In this document: positions 8,716 to 16,465 of the stretch, piece by piece
Position numbering within the stretch: position 1 is the stretch's first letter
Layout of the letters: each line of letters opens with the position of its first letter
NCBI GenBank assembly: GCA_964485855.1
Contig: CAZAKI010000007.1
Location: 7,832-71,831, forward strand
Source: UBA993 sp964485855
Lineage (GTDB): Bacteria > Bacillota > Dethiobacteria > DTU022
Reading direction: 5' to 3'
DNA length: 64,000 nt
The notes under the pieces: generated by a model
Databases searched by the model: none
What the model was told of the DNA's origin: nothing
What the model saw: only the letters and a program-made list of their open reading frames with translations
Position numbers and translations under genes: made by a program

Positions 8716-9303
8716 TTACTTACACACTTTTACCATTGAGGGTCGCAAGATTCTCTGCCGATGGCGGTATCCTTTTTGCAACTCCTCGGCCACTACTCCC
8801 GATTCCTGTTTTTCGCTTTCCACTTCCATAACCGCATGATGACAGTGAGGATCAAAAGTAGTGCCTTCTGCTTCAATCACACTGACCCCTTCATTTTCAA
8901 GAATCTGTTCCAGCTGTTTAAGAATCATCTCTAATCCCTGAATATATGACGCCGGCAACTCTTTGGCCGAACGAGCAGAAGCAAGCGCACGTTCAATATT
9001 ATCTAATACCGGCAATAGTTTGTTTAAAAAATTAAACAGGGCATATTCCCTTGCTTCAGCCTGTTCCATCTTGCTGATGCGGCGCAGGTTGTCAAGATCA
9101 GCCTGCTTACGCATAATGCGATCTAACAGCTCTTCCTTCTCCTTCTCCCATTCCAGCTTAGCTGCTTCTAACTCTGAGCGCTCTTCACTAATTTCAGTTT
9201 CTCCCTTGTGGTTTGCTAAGGTTTCTGATCCATTACTTTCTTCCTGCGGTTCAACCTGTTCTGTTTTTAGTTCAGTTTCCTTTTTGCGTTTTTTTTCACT
9301 CAT
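8716..9303 (-). CDS. grpE: Nucleotide exchange factor GrpE
   Basis: The protein (195 residues) is the nucleotide exchange factor of DnaK. It has a long charged N-terminal coiled coil, the core LPVLDNIERAL, and the C-terminal beta domain with EGTTFDPHCHHAVMEVES, the region contacting DnaK. I place the start at the ATG at 9303 because AGGTGG lies 8 nt upstream; an in-frame GTG at 9315 overlaps that site. It lies between hrcA and dnaK. Confidence 0.95.
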   Translation of the reverse strand: MSEKKRKKETELKTEQVEPQEESNGSETLANHKGETEISEERSELEAAKLEWEKEKEELLDRIMRKQADLDNLRRISKMEQAEAREYALFNFLNKLLPVLDNIERALASARSAKELPASYIQGLEMILKQLEQILENEGVSVIEAEGTTFDPHCHHAVMEVESEKQESGVVAEELQKGYRHRQRILRPSMVKVCK

Positions 9304-9361
9304 TTGATCTACCACCTATCCGCTTTCCCCTATTTATTGTCAATCAGCAGGATGTGTCCCG

Positions 9362-10396
9362 TTAGCCGCTTAGGCTCTGATTTAAATGATCTACCAGGCG
9401 ACGCATGACACTGATCACCCTGCTGTAATCCATCCGGATCGGTCCAAGCACACCAACGGTGCCAAGGATTTTATCATGAATCTTGTAACTGCCGGTGATC
9501 AGGGTGCATTCCTGGATATCCTCATATTCATTTTCTGCGCCAATTTTAATGGTAATATCATCATCGCTGGATGTTCCTTCCAGTATTTTAAAGAGCAGCG
9601 GCTCCTGTTCAAAAAGATTCAGCATCCTCCTGATCTTATCTACATCTTTAAATTCAGGCTGGTTCAGGATGTTCGTCGTGCCACCTAAAAATACCCGGAT
9701 CTGTTTTTCCTCTTTTAAACTTTCTTCCAGAAGGATAAAGGCCTGCTCAAGAATTTCCAGACGGCGGAAAAGATCACGCTTCAACTCATTGATCAGGGAA
9801 GTTGTAACCTGATCTATGGTCAGCCCGTAGAGTTTCTGGTTTAAATAATTAACAATCTGCTGCAGCTCAGCTTGGCTTAAATGATGCTTCATGTCGATCA
9901 CTTTATTCTTAATAAAGCCGGTGTCAGTAATTAAAACTACCAGGCCGCGTGATTCATCAAGTGGCAGAATTCGCATCTGGTGAAAAGCGCTTTTTTTAAA
10001 TTGCGGCCCCATAATTAAAGATGTCTGATTGGTTGCCGCTGATAACACCTTGGCTGAATTAACGATGATCTGCTCTATTTCACGCATCTTTTCAGTGCTG
10101 AGTGAGCTGGTTAAAGCCTCTACGTCATCAGAACTGAGATCGCCCTGTTCCATCAGGTAATCGACATAATAGCGGTAACCGCGCTGTGAGGGAATCCTCC
10201 CGGCAGAAGTATGGGGTTGGATTAAAAAACCCAGTTCTTCAAGATCTGCCATCTCATTGCGAATTGTTGCCGAACTTAAACCCATTCTGTATGATCGGGC
10301 CACAGTGCGCGATCCAACCGGTTCTGCAGTCTTTATATAATCTATAACCACAGCTTTTAAAATCTGCTTTTTTCTTTCACTTAGTGGTATTACCAT
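9362..10396 (-). CDS. hrcA: Heat-inducible transcription repressor HrcA
   Basis: This 344-residue repressor binds CIRCE and controls class I heat-shock genes. It has an N-terminal winged helix (LSERKKQILKAVVIDYI, then SSATIRNEMADLEELGFL and the conserved QPHTSAGRIPSQRGYRYYVD) and a C-terminal GAF-like domain ending with LGVLGPIRMDYSRVI. GGGGG stands 8 nt before the ATG. As the first gene behind a CIRCE element at 10421-10447, it should be autoregulated; GroEL-assisted folding of HrcA is the known feedback in Bacillus. Confidence 0.97.
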   Translation of the reverse strand: MVIPLSERKKQILKAVVIDYIKTAEPVGSRTVARSYRMGLSSATIRNEMADLEELGFLIQPHTSAGRIPSQRGYRYYVDYLMEQGDLSSDDVEALTSSLSTEKMREIEQIIVNSAKVLSAATNQTSLIMGPQFKKSAFHQMRILPLDESRGLVVLITDTGFIKNKVIDMKHHLSQAELQQIVNYLNQKLYGLTIDQVTTSLINELKRDLFRRLEILEQAFILLEESLKEEKQIRVFLGGTTNILNQPEFKDVDKIRRMLNLFEQEPLLFKILEGTSSDDDITIKIGAENEYEDIQECTLITGSYKIHDKILGTVGVLGPIRMDYSRVISVMRRLVDHLNQSLSG

Positions 10397-10420
10397 TACT
10401 ATTACCCCCGTACCTGCCTA

Positions 10421-10447
10421 TTAGCACTCTAAGAAGCAGAGTGCTAA
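10421..10447 (-). promoter_or_regulatory. CIRCE operator
   Basis: Perfect CIRCE inverted repeat, TTAGCACTC-N9-GAGTGCTAA, 24 bp upstream of the hrcA start and just downstream of the predicted promoter. It matches the canonical HrcA binding site at all 18 conserved positions. Confidence 0.97.
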
Positions 10448-10457
10448 GGTCAGAATA

Positions 10458-10487
10458 AAAATAACATCTATCCGGGGGGTTTGTCAA
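10458..10487 (-). promoter_or_regulatory. Promoter of the hrcA-grpE-dnaK-dnaJ operon
   Basis: On the minus strand a perfect TTGACA is followed after 18 bp by TATTTT. CIRCE starts 10 bp further on, overlapping the expected transcription start, the usual arrangement for HrcA repression. Confidence 0.65.
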
Positions 10488-10531
10488 GTTGTCCGGTGCG
10501 GATTGGTAAATCTTTCAGAATGACCTAATTT

Positions 10532-10918
10532 TTAGTCTTGCTTGACGTTTTCTTTGCCTTTTCGATAATTTTCAATCGCATTATGGAGCGCATCAGCAGC
10601 CAAGTTTGAACAGTGCAGCTTAAGAGGCGGCAGTCCGCCCAGTTCGTCGGCTACATCCTGGTTGGTGATCTGCATTGCTTCATCAATCGTTTTGCCTTTG
10701 ACCATCTCGGTCAACATGCTGCTACTGGCAATAGCGGCTCCGCAGCCGTAGGTCTGAAAACGAACATCTTCGATGAGATCATTTTTGATCTTAAGATAAA
10801 TTTTCATCGTATCTCCGCATTTAAAGCTGCCGTGTTCCCCGATGGCATCTGCATTTTCAAGCGCGCCGACATTACGGGGATTGCTAAAGTGATCAATTAC
10901 TTTTTCGTTATACATCAA
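10532..10918 (-). CDS. iscU: Fe-S cluster scaffold protein, IscU/NifU N-terminal type
   Basis: This 128-residue scaffold on which Fe-S clusters are assembled has the three conserved cysteines in FKCGDTM, TYGCGAAIASSS and LHCSNLA, and the Asp next to the first cysteine. It belongs to the clostridial NifU-like subgroup. The start is either the TTG at 10918 (8 nt from AAGGAG) or the ATG at 10915. It lies 23 bp after iscS and is the last gene of the iscR-iscS-iscU unit. Confidence 0.94.
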   Translation of the reverse strand: MMYNEKVIDHFSNPRNVGALENADAIGEHGSFKCGDTMKIYLKIKNDLIEDVRFQTYGCGAAIASSSMLTEMVKGKTIDEAMQITNQDVADELGGLPPLKLHCSNLAADALHNAIENYRKGKENVKQD

Positions 10919-10941
10919 CAGTAACTCTCCTTTGAGCCGGA

Positions 10942-12102
10942 TCAGGCATAATATGTCGGGGACATCAGGCGTAGTTTCTCGACTATCCGCGGCAATCTAG
11001 CAAGCAGGTAATCAATATCGGCCTCACTGTTGCCCAGACCTAAACTAAAACGAATTGAACCATGGGCTGTTGCATGATCCAAGCCGATGGCTGATAATAC
11101 ATGCGAGGGCTCAAGCGATCCGGAAGAACAGGCTGAACCGCTTGAAGCTGCAATGCCTTCCAGGTCGAGGCTCAGCAAAACCGCTTCGCCTTCAATATGC
11201 TGAAAACTAACATTTACATTTCCAGGCAGGCGTTCCACGGGATGACCGTTGAGCAGCGTACCCTCAATAGCCAAAAGTCCATTGATCAGCTTGCTGCGCA
11301 AGTTTTCGAGCTGCTTTCGCTGCGCTTCCATCTCGGCCACAGCCAGTTCCAGGGCCTTAGCCAATCCTATAATGCCCGGCACATTTTCAGTCCCCGGTCG
11401 CAGTTTTCGCTCCTGACCACCACCACGATAAAGAGGGGCTAACTGAGTGCCCTTGCGCCTGAAAAGCAGTCCGATCCCCTTTGGCCCGTTGAACTTGTGC
11501 GCTGAAAGAGATATAAAATCCGCTTTTAAAGAACGCAGGTCCAGCGGTAGATGTCCGCCAACCTGGACAGCATCGGTATGAAACAGTATATTGCGCTGCT
11601 GCGCCAGTTCGGCAATCTCGTTAACTGGTTGCAGTGTACCAATTTCATTGTTTGCCATCATGATTGAAATGATAAAGGTTTCAGGCGTAATGGCCCGCCG
11701 CAGATCATCAACCTGGACCCGACCGTAATTGTCAACAGGCAGATAGGTAACACTGTAGCCATCGGCTTCCAGGTCCTTGCAAACATCGAGCACGGCATGA
11801 TGTTCAATACTGCTGGTAATGATATGTCCCGGTTTGCCGTGTTTTCTAGCCGTACCGCGCAGAATAATATTATTTGACTCTGTTCCCCCGGCAGTAAAAT
11901 AAATCTCTTCCGGCTCCGCGCCCAATAGCTCCGCCGTTTTCGCCCTGGCTTCATCAACTGCCCGGCGTACTGTTCGCCCGGCGAAATGGATGCTCGACGG
12001 ATTTCCGTAATATTCACGCAGGTAAGGAAGCATCGCCTCGACAACTTCTTCCCTGACTGGTGTTGTTGCACTGTGATCCATGTAAATCAAGCGCTTGTTC
12101 AT
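10942..12102 (-). CDS. iscS: Cysteine desulfurase (IscS/NifS)
   Basis: The PLP enzyme (386 residues) converts cysteine to alanine and passes sulfur to IscU and other acceptors. Seen: N-terminal YMDHSATTPV, the PLP lysine in SLSAHKFNGPKG, and the mobile-loop catalytic cysteine in SSGSACSSGS. Length and motifs fit group I desulfurases. It is preceded by iscR and followed by iscU, a classical Fe-S biogenesis operon. In a selenium-using organism it may also supply selenium to selenophosphate synthetase, but that is inference. Confidence 0.96.
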   Translation of the reverse strand: MNKRLIYMDHSATTPVREEVVEAMLPYLREYYGNPSSIHFAGRTVRRAVDEARAKTAELLGAEPEEIYFTAGGTESNNIILRGTARKHGKPGHIITSSIEHHAVLDVCKDLEADGYSVTYLPVDNYGRVQVDDLRRAITPETFIISIMMANNEIGTLQPVNEIAELAQQRNILFHTDAVQVGGHLPLDLRSLKADFISLSAHKFNGPKGIGLLFRRKGTQLAPLYRGGGQERKLRPGTENVPGIIGLAKALELAVAEMEAQRKQLENLRSKLINGLLAIEGTLLNGHPVERLPGNVNVSFQHIEGEAVLLSLDLEGIAASSGSACSSGSLEPSHVLSAIGLDHATAHGSIRFSLGLGNSEADIDYLLARLPRIVEKLRLMSPTYYA

Positions 12103-12124
12103 TAATCTTACACCTACCCTTAGA

Positions 12125-12544
12125 CTAGATCTTTTTTACCGCAACCAGTTCATTGAGCGTAACTTCATCAAGGACATCATTGATCTTGTCTCGTAATCTT
12201 TCCCAGACCTGCCTTGTCAGGCAAGCTCCCCGCCGATGACAACAGGATTCTCTTTCTCCTTCAGCCAGGCAGTTGACCGGGGTAATCGGTCCCTCCACTG
12301 CCCGGACAATATCTCCTACCCTGATTTGTTCAGGTGGACGGCTTAAGCTGTAACCTCCGCGCGAACCACGTAAGCTGTTTACCAGCTGAGCCCGTCTTAA
12401 GTCGGGAAAAATTTGTTCCAAGAATTTTAAGGAGATTTGTTCCTGCTCGGCGATTTCGCGCAGCGGAACCGGCCTTTCCCGGTGGTGCATTGCCAAGACA
12501 GCCATCGAACGTACTCCATATTCAACTTTGGCTGATAATCTCAT
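12125..12544 (-). CDS. iscR: Rrf2-family regulator, IscR-type
   Basis: This 139-residue transcription factor has an N-terminal winged helix (MRLSAKVEYGVRSMAVLA, ISLKFLEQIFPDLRRAQLV, GSRGGYSL) and the cysteines in CLAEGERESCCHRRGAC that bind a [2Fe-2S] cluster in IscR. The cysteines support IscR rather than the CymR branch. The start is the ATG at 12544, with AAAGG about 9 nt upstream; an upstream in-frame TTG is unlikely. Its position first in the operon suggests autoregulation by cluster status. Confidence 0.9.
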   Translation of the reverse strand: MRLSAKVEYGVRSMAVLAMHHRERPVPLREIAEQEQISLKFLEQIFPDLRRAQLVNSLRGSRGGYSLSRPPEQIRVGDIVRAVEGPITPVNCLAEGERESCCHRRGACLTRQVWERLRDKINDVLDEVTLNELVAVKKI

Positions 12545-12596
12545 ATTTAACAACCTTTTTTAATTCCGACTAAATAACTAAGGTATTGCCAAAAAA

Positions 12597-12625
12597 AGAA
12601 TAGCATCTCTGATCAGCTCTGTCAA
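12597..12625 (-). promoter_or_regulatory. Promoter of iscR-iscS-iscU
   Basis: On the minus strand TTGACA and TATTCT are separated by 17 bp, ending about 52 bp before the iscR start. The leader between 12555 and 12590 contains two near-repeats of ACTAA (GACTAAATA and ACTAAGGTA on the plus strand), a possible Rrf2 operator; that part is inference. Confidence 0.7.
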
Positions 12626-12654
12626 CTGATTATTTACTTGTGGATCTAGAATCG

Positions 12655-12685
12655 AACAAAATAAAAGCCGGCATTAAAAGCCGGC
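12655..12685 (-). terminator. Intrinsic terminator of the cold-shock gene
   Basis: A GCCGGC-TTTTAAT-GCCGGC hairpin on the minus strand is followed by TTTTATTTT. It lies about 30 bp after the stop codon of the cold-shock gene and would separate it from the iscR promoter region. Confidence 0.8.
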
Positions 12686-12714
12686 GATCAGAAACATTAT
12701 TATCAGGTAATCTG

Positions 12715-12918
12715 CTAATCCTGGAGTTTAACTACATTTGCAGCCTGTGGACCGCGATTCCCTTCCACTATTTCAAATTCAACATCCTGACCTTCATCTA
12801 GGGTTTTAAATCCTTCGCCCTGTATTTCTGAATAATGAACGAAGACATCCTTGCCCTCTTCAACTTCAATAAAACCATACCCTTTTTCGGGGTTAAACCA
12901 TTTAACCTTGCCCTGCAT
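12715..12918 (-). CDS. Cold-shock protein, CspA family
   Basis: The 67-residue single OB-fold RNA/DNA-binding protein has the RNP1 motif KGYGFIEV and RNP2 motif VFVHYSEI. The gene starts at the ATG at 12918, with AGGAGGT 9 nt upstream. It is monocistronic, with a terminator at 12655-12685. Family members destabilise RNA secondary structure and may act in cold response or in general growth; sequence does not tell which. Confidence 0.95.
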   Translation of the reverse strand: MQGKVKWFNPEKGYGFIEVEEGKDVFVHYSEIQGEGFKTLDEGQDVEFEIVEGNRGPQAANVVKLQD

Positions 12919-12970
12919 CAATCGACTACCTCCTAAATCTTTTTGCTTTATGTTAACGTCTAGTTGTAAC

Positions 12971-12998
12971 TTGACATTACCATAATTTTGATTATAAA
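12971..12998 (+). promoter_or_regulatory. Putative sigma-A promoter toward acpS
   Basis: TTGACA and TATAAA are separated by 16 bp on the plus strand, 160 bp upstream of acpS. A second TTGACA at 13095 lacks a good -10 box. The region between the cold-shock gene and acpS (12919-13158) is AT-rich and carries no gene I can support. Confidence 0.4.
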
Positions 12999-13158
12999 GC
13001 AAGAAATTATAAGATTCAGACACCTGGAGATAGCGTTGTATCGGTGTTGTTCGCTCTTAAACCACCCAATCTCCTTTTCGCCAATTATACTTAGTTGACA
13101 AACTGCTTGAATCATTATTGAATTAAGGTTAAGTGAACCGGAAAGGGATGAGGCCCTG

Positions 13159-13530
13159 TTGATCAAAGGAATGGGAGTAGATCTGGTCACAATTGAGCGG
13201 ATCGAAAAAATAGTTAAGCGTCATCCGGAACGCTTTCTAAAGAGAATCTTCAGCGCTGCAGAATTAAAAAGTTTAGAAGCAAATCGTCTTTATCCTGCCA
13301 CTTTAGCCGCACGCTTTGCGGCCAAGGAAGCGGTGCTGAAAGCAATCGGCTGTGGAATCGGTCCAGCTGCTCTCAATGAAGTTGAAATAATCGCACCTTC
13401 GGGAGCACAGCCGCAGGTTTACCTTCACGGAACTGCCCGGCGCCTGGCCGCAGAAAAGGGCATTGATGGTTTTGCGCTTTCCATGACCCACGAACCACCA
13501 TTTGCCTGTGCTGTTGCCGCAGCCTATTAG
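13159..13530 (+). CDS. acpS: Holo-[acyl-carrier-protein] synthase
   Basis: This 123-residue enzyme transfers 4'-phosphopantetheine from CoA to acyl carrier protein. It contains GMGVDLVTIERI (Asp binds Mg2+) and FAAKEAVLKAIG (catalytic Glu and Lys), with family length. The likely start is the TTG at 13159, behind an AGGGATGAGG site, giving the family-typical MIKGMGVDL; the ATG at 13171 would remove the first strand residues. It converges on the phosphoglycerate mutase-like gene with 1 bp between them. Confidence 0.95.
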   Translation: MIKGMGVDLVTIERIEKIVKRHPERFLKRIFSAAELKSLEANRLYPATLAARFAAKEAVLKAIGCGIGPAALNEVEIIAPSGAQPQVYLHGTARRLAAEKGIDGFALSMTHEPPFACAVAAAY

Positions 13531-13531
13531 T

Positions 13532-14746
13532 TTAAGCTCGCTGTAAAAAATGATCCATCAACAGAAAGCCCTGCTTGTAATGGCTGCCGGTCTTCGAAGC
13601 ACTATCTTCATTAAAAGCATGGCTGGGGCTATTCTGTGGTTCAGGACTACGATAGATCGCATAAGGAACCGGTTCCCTGGTATGAGTACCCAGTGACAGC
13701 GGAGTAGCATGGTCGGTTATCAGTAAAATACTATAATCATAGTCTCTCGCTGCTAACTGTTCTGTTAATACACCCACTACTTTGTTGTCAATCATTTCGA
13801 TTGCTTTAATCTTGTTGTCCATTTCAAAGCGGTGAGAGCATTCATCAGGAGCTTCAATATGCAGATAGACGAAATCATCGCCCCGCTCAAAGGCCTGTAG
13901 CACAGCCTCAACTTTGCCTTCAATATTGGTATCAATGTAACCGGTGGCGCCTTCGACCTCGACTATTTTTAAGCCGGCATAAAGACCGATGCCTTTGACC
14001 AGATCAACTGCTGATACAACAGTTCCTGTAAGACCATATTTTTCCTTTAATGTAGGGATGAGCGGCCTTTTCCCTTCGCCCCAGAGCCAGATCGAGTTGG
14101 CCGGGTTCAGACCCCGTTTAATTCTATTATCATTGACCGGATGAGCAACCAGGATCTTGTAGCTCTGTTCCATCAGTTCCAGAATTTTAGGCCCTTCGGG
14201 CCCGCCGGGCAGATAATCACTGATTTTTTGACTACTAATGTCATGGGGAGGGGTTAAACTCCACTGATCAGACGCCCCTTTCCAGACCATCAGGTTCCGG
14301 AATTGAAAACCGGTGTAGTAGCGTATTAAATCCGTACCCAGTTCTGCATCAACAGCCTTGATCAACTGATCGGCTTCGGCTGTTGAAATTTCCCCGGCGC
14401 AGTAATCAACCATTGTCTTGGCTGAATAGGGTTCCTCCTTGGAAAGAGTGACCAGGTTGCAGCGGAAAGAAACATCGTCCGGCCCAAGCTCAACACCGAG
14501 GCTGGCTGCTTCGAAAGGTGAACGTCCGGTATAATATTGCAGGGGATCGTAACCGAGAACCGAAAGATTGGCTGTATCACTACCAGCCGGTAGTCCATTG
14601 GGGATCGTCTGGATCAAGCCCAGTTCACCTTTCCTGGCCAGAGCATTAAAATTAGGAGTTTTGGCATACTGCAGGACTGTTTTGCCACCAAGTTTTTCTA
14701 GTGGATAATCGGCCATTCCGTCCCCGACAATTACCAGGTATTTCAA
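13532..14746 (-). CDS. ApgM-family phosphomutase; possible alternative homoserine kinase
   Basis: The protein (404 residues) is an alkaline-phosphatase-superfamily member of the cofactor-independent, archaeal-type phosphoglycerate mutase family. Visible metal and catalytic sites: VGDGMADYPLEKLGGKT, the Ser of GLPAGSDTANLSVLGY, HIEAPDECSHRFE and LLITDHATP. Genes of this family next to threonine synthase in genomes without thrB have been proposed to be homoserine kinases (TIGR02535 concept); the gene here is divergent from thrC. Without seeing the rest of the genome I cannot choose between glycolysis and threonine synthesis. Confidence 0.85.
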   Translation of the reverse strand: MKYLVIVGDGMADYPLEKLGGKTVLQYAKTPNFNALARKGELGLIQTIPNGLPAGSDTANLSVLGYDPLQYYTGRSPFEAASLGVELGPDDVSFRCNLVTLSKEEPYSAKTMVDYCAGEISTAEADQLIKAVDAELGTDLIRYYTGFQFRNLMVWKGASDQWSLTPPHDISSQKISDYLPGGPEGPKILELMEQSYKILVAHPVNDNRIKRGLNPANSIWLWGEGKRPLIPTLKEKYGLTGTVVSAVDLVKGIGLYAGLKIVEVEGATGYIDTNIEGKVEAVLQAFERGDDFVYLHIEAPDECSHRFEMDNKIKAIEMIDNKVVGVLTEQLAARDYDYSILLITDHATPLSLGTHTREPVPYAIYRSPEPQNSPSHAFNEDSASKTGSHYKQGFLLMDHFLQRA

Positions 14747-14967
14747 ATTTAATTCCCCTTTCTTGATGAAGGAAATAAGCGAATAAAGGTTTTGTGTGTG
14801 CCTCGAAAATACCCTTTTAGACCCATTTTGTCAAGTTTAAGGAATAATGATTAAATACAAATATAATCACGAGTCAATGGATACGTGCTATACTGCTAAA
14901 AGGATCCAGAGAAATAACGTCGAATTTATTTATTTTGACTCGATAATCACTGCAGGGAGCTAAAGAT

Positions 14968-16461
14968 ATGTACTACCGAAGCACTAGGGGTTATGTTGAA
15001 ACAACAACGGCAGCTGAAGCAATAATCGAAGGAATCGCTTCCGATGGCGGGCTCTATGTGCCAACAGAACAAGTAGCCCCTTTTAGACTTGATCAGCTGC
15101 CCGTCAATGATTACCACAAATTGGCCGAGACAATTTGCCTGCCCTATCTATCCGGGTTTGAAAAAGATGAAATCAGAGGCGCTCTTACCAGGGCTTACGA
15201 CCAGGACAAGTTTGATCACCCCGCCATAACCCCGTTGCAGATCCTGGATGAGAGATTAGCCGTGCTTGAACTCTGGCACGGACCGACTTATGCTTTTAAA
15301 GATATTGCTCTGCAGCTTTTACCTCACTTGATGCGCCTTGCTCTTCAACAGAGCGGTGAATCAAAGGAGATAGTGATTTTGACCGCCACTTCCGGAGACA
15401 CCGGAAAATCAGCCTTGGAAGGTTTTCGTAATATCCCCGGTATCAGGATCATAGTCTATTATCCCGAAAGAGGGGTTAGCGAAATCCAGAAGCTGCAGAT
15501 GATCACCCAGGAGGGTAACAACTTAAATGTCATTGCAGTTAAGGGGACCTTCGATGACGCCCAGAAGGGCGTTAAAACCCTTTTCAATGACCGGGACCTA
15601 ATCGCTACCCTGGCTGCAGCCGGTGTAAAACTTTCTTCAGCCAATTCAATCAACTGGGGCCGGCTGCTGCCACAGATTGTCTACTATTTTTCCGCTTACC
15701 TGTCACTGGTCGAAAAAGGTCTTAAACCCGGCAAAAAAATTAATTTTGTGGTACCGACAGGCAATTTCGGGAACATCCTGGCCGGCTACTATGCTTTCCG
15801 ATTGGGTCTACCTGTAAACCGCCTGATCTGCGCCGCTAATCGCAACAACGTGTTGAGTGATTTTATCAACAGCGGCACTTACAACTGCCGAAGGACGCTG
15901 CACCAGACTATTTCCCCTTCGATGGATATTCTCGTATCTAGCAACCTGGAGCGTTTATTGTTTGAGCTGAGCAATCAGGATGCAGACCTGGTCAGCAGCT
16001 GGATGAAGCAGCTTCAACGGGAAGGATCTTATCAAGTTACACCGGAAGTCCATCACAAAATTGAAGAGATTTTCTGGTCCGGCTATGCTGACGATCAGAA
16101 AACCATTGAAACAATATCCAAGGTGTACAAACTTCATGGTTACCTGATCGACACGCACACCGCCGTTGGCCAAGCTGTGCTGGACCAATACCTGGAACAA
16201 GAAACCGATCACTTACCGGCAGTAATCCTCTCGACGGCCAGCCCCTATAAATTTTCCGGCAGCGTTTCCAGGGCTATCCTGGGCAGTCGTTTTAACTCCG
16301 GCAGCAGTGAAATAGAATTAATGAAAGCCCTGGCAAAGGAAAGCGGTACTGTGGTGCCTTCCAGCCTGGCCGATCTTGATCAAAAAACGGTAAAACATAA
16401 GCAGGTGATTGCCCCTATGGCCATGCGCAACCACCTGCTCGAAATACTTGACCTAAGTTAG
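14968..16461 (+). CDS. thrC: Threonine synthase
   Basis: The enzyme (497 residues) is a PLP-dependent threonine synthase of the long (E. coli/yeast) class, converting O-phosphohomoserine to threonine. The PLP lysine is in GPTYAFKDIALQL and the phosphate-binding loop is TATSGDTGKSALEGF. The N-terminal MYYRSTRGYVETTTAAEAI is the typical family start. GGGAG lies upstream of the ATG. It is divergent from the ApgM-family gene across 221 bp and followed closely by the convergent polymer-forming gene. A TATACT-like box at 14888 lacks a clear -35 partner. Confidence 0.95.
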   Translation: MYYRSTRGYVETTTAAEAIIEGIASDGGLYVPTEQVAPFRLDQLPVNDYHKLAETICLPYLSGFEKDEIRGALTRAYDQDKFDHPAITPLQILDERLAVLELWHGPTYAFKDIALQLLPHLMRLALQQSGESKEIVILTATSGDTGKSALEGFRNIPGIRIIVYYPERGVSEIQKLQMITQEGNNLNVIAVKGTFDDAQKGVKTLFNDRDLIATLAAAGVKLSSANSINWGRLLPQIVYYFSAYLSLVEKGLKPGKKINFVVPTGNFGNILAGYYAFRLGLPVNRLICAANRNNVLSDFINSGTYNCRRTLHQTISPSMDILVSSNLERLLFELSNQDADLVSSWMKQLQREGSYQVTPEVHHKIEEIFWSGYADDQKTIETISKVYKLHGYLIDTHTAVGQAVLDQYLEQETDHLPAVILSTASPYKFSGSVSRAILGSRFNSGSSEIELMKALAKESGTVVPSSLADLDQKTVKHKQVIAPMAMRNHLLEILDLS

Positions 16462-16465
16462 CTGT

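Noticed and set aside
5889..8739. Long open frames antisense to dnaJ and dnaK
   Set aside because: They are reverse-frame shadows of highly biased coding sequence and lack ribosome sites and family motifs.
12960..13190. Open frame on the minus strand between the cold-shock gene and acpS
   Set aside because: It overlaps the acpS start and a plus-strand promoter, has no ribosome site and no recognisable protein features.
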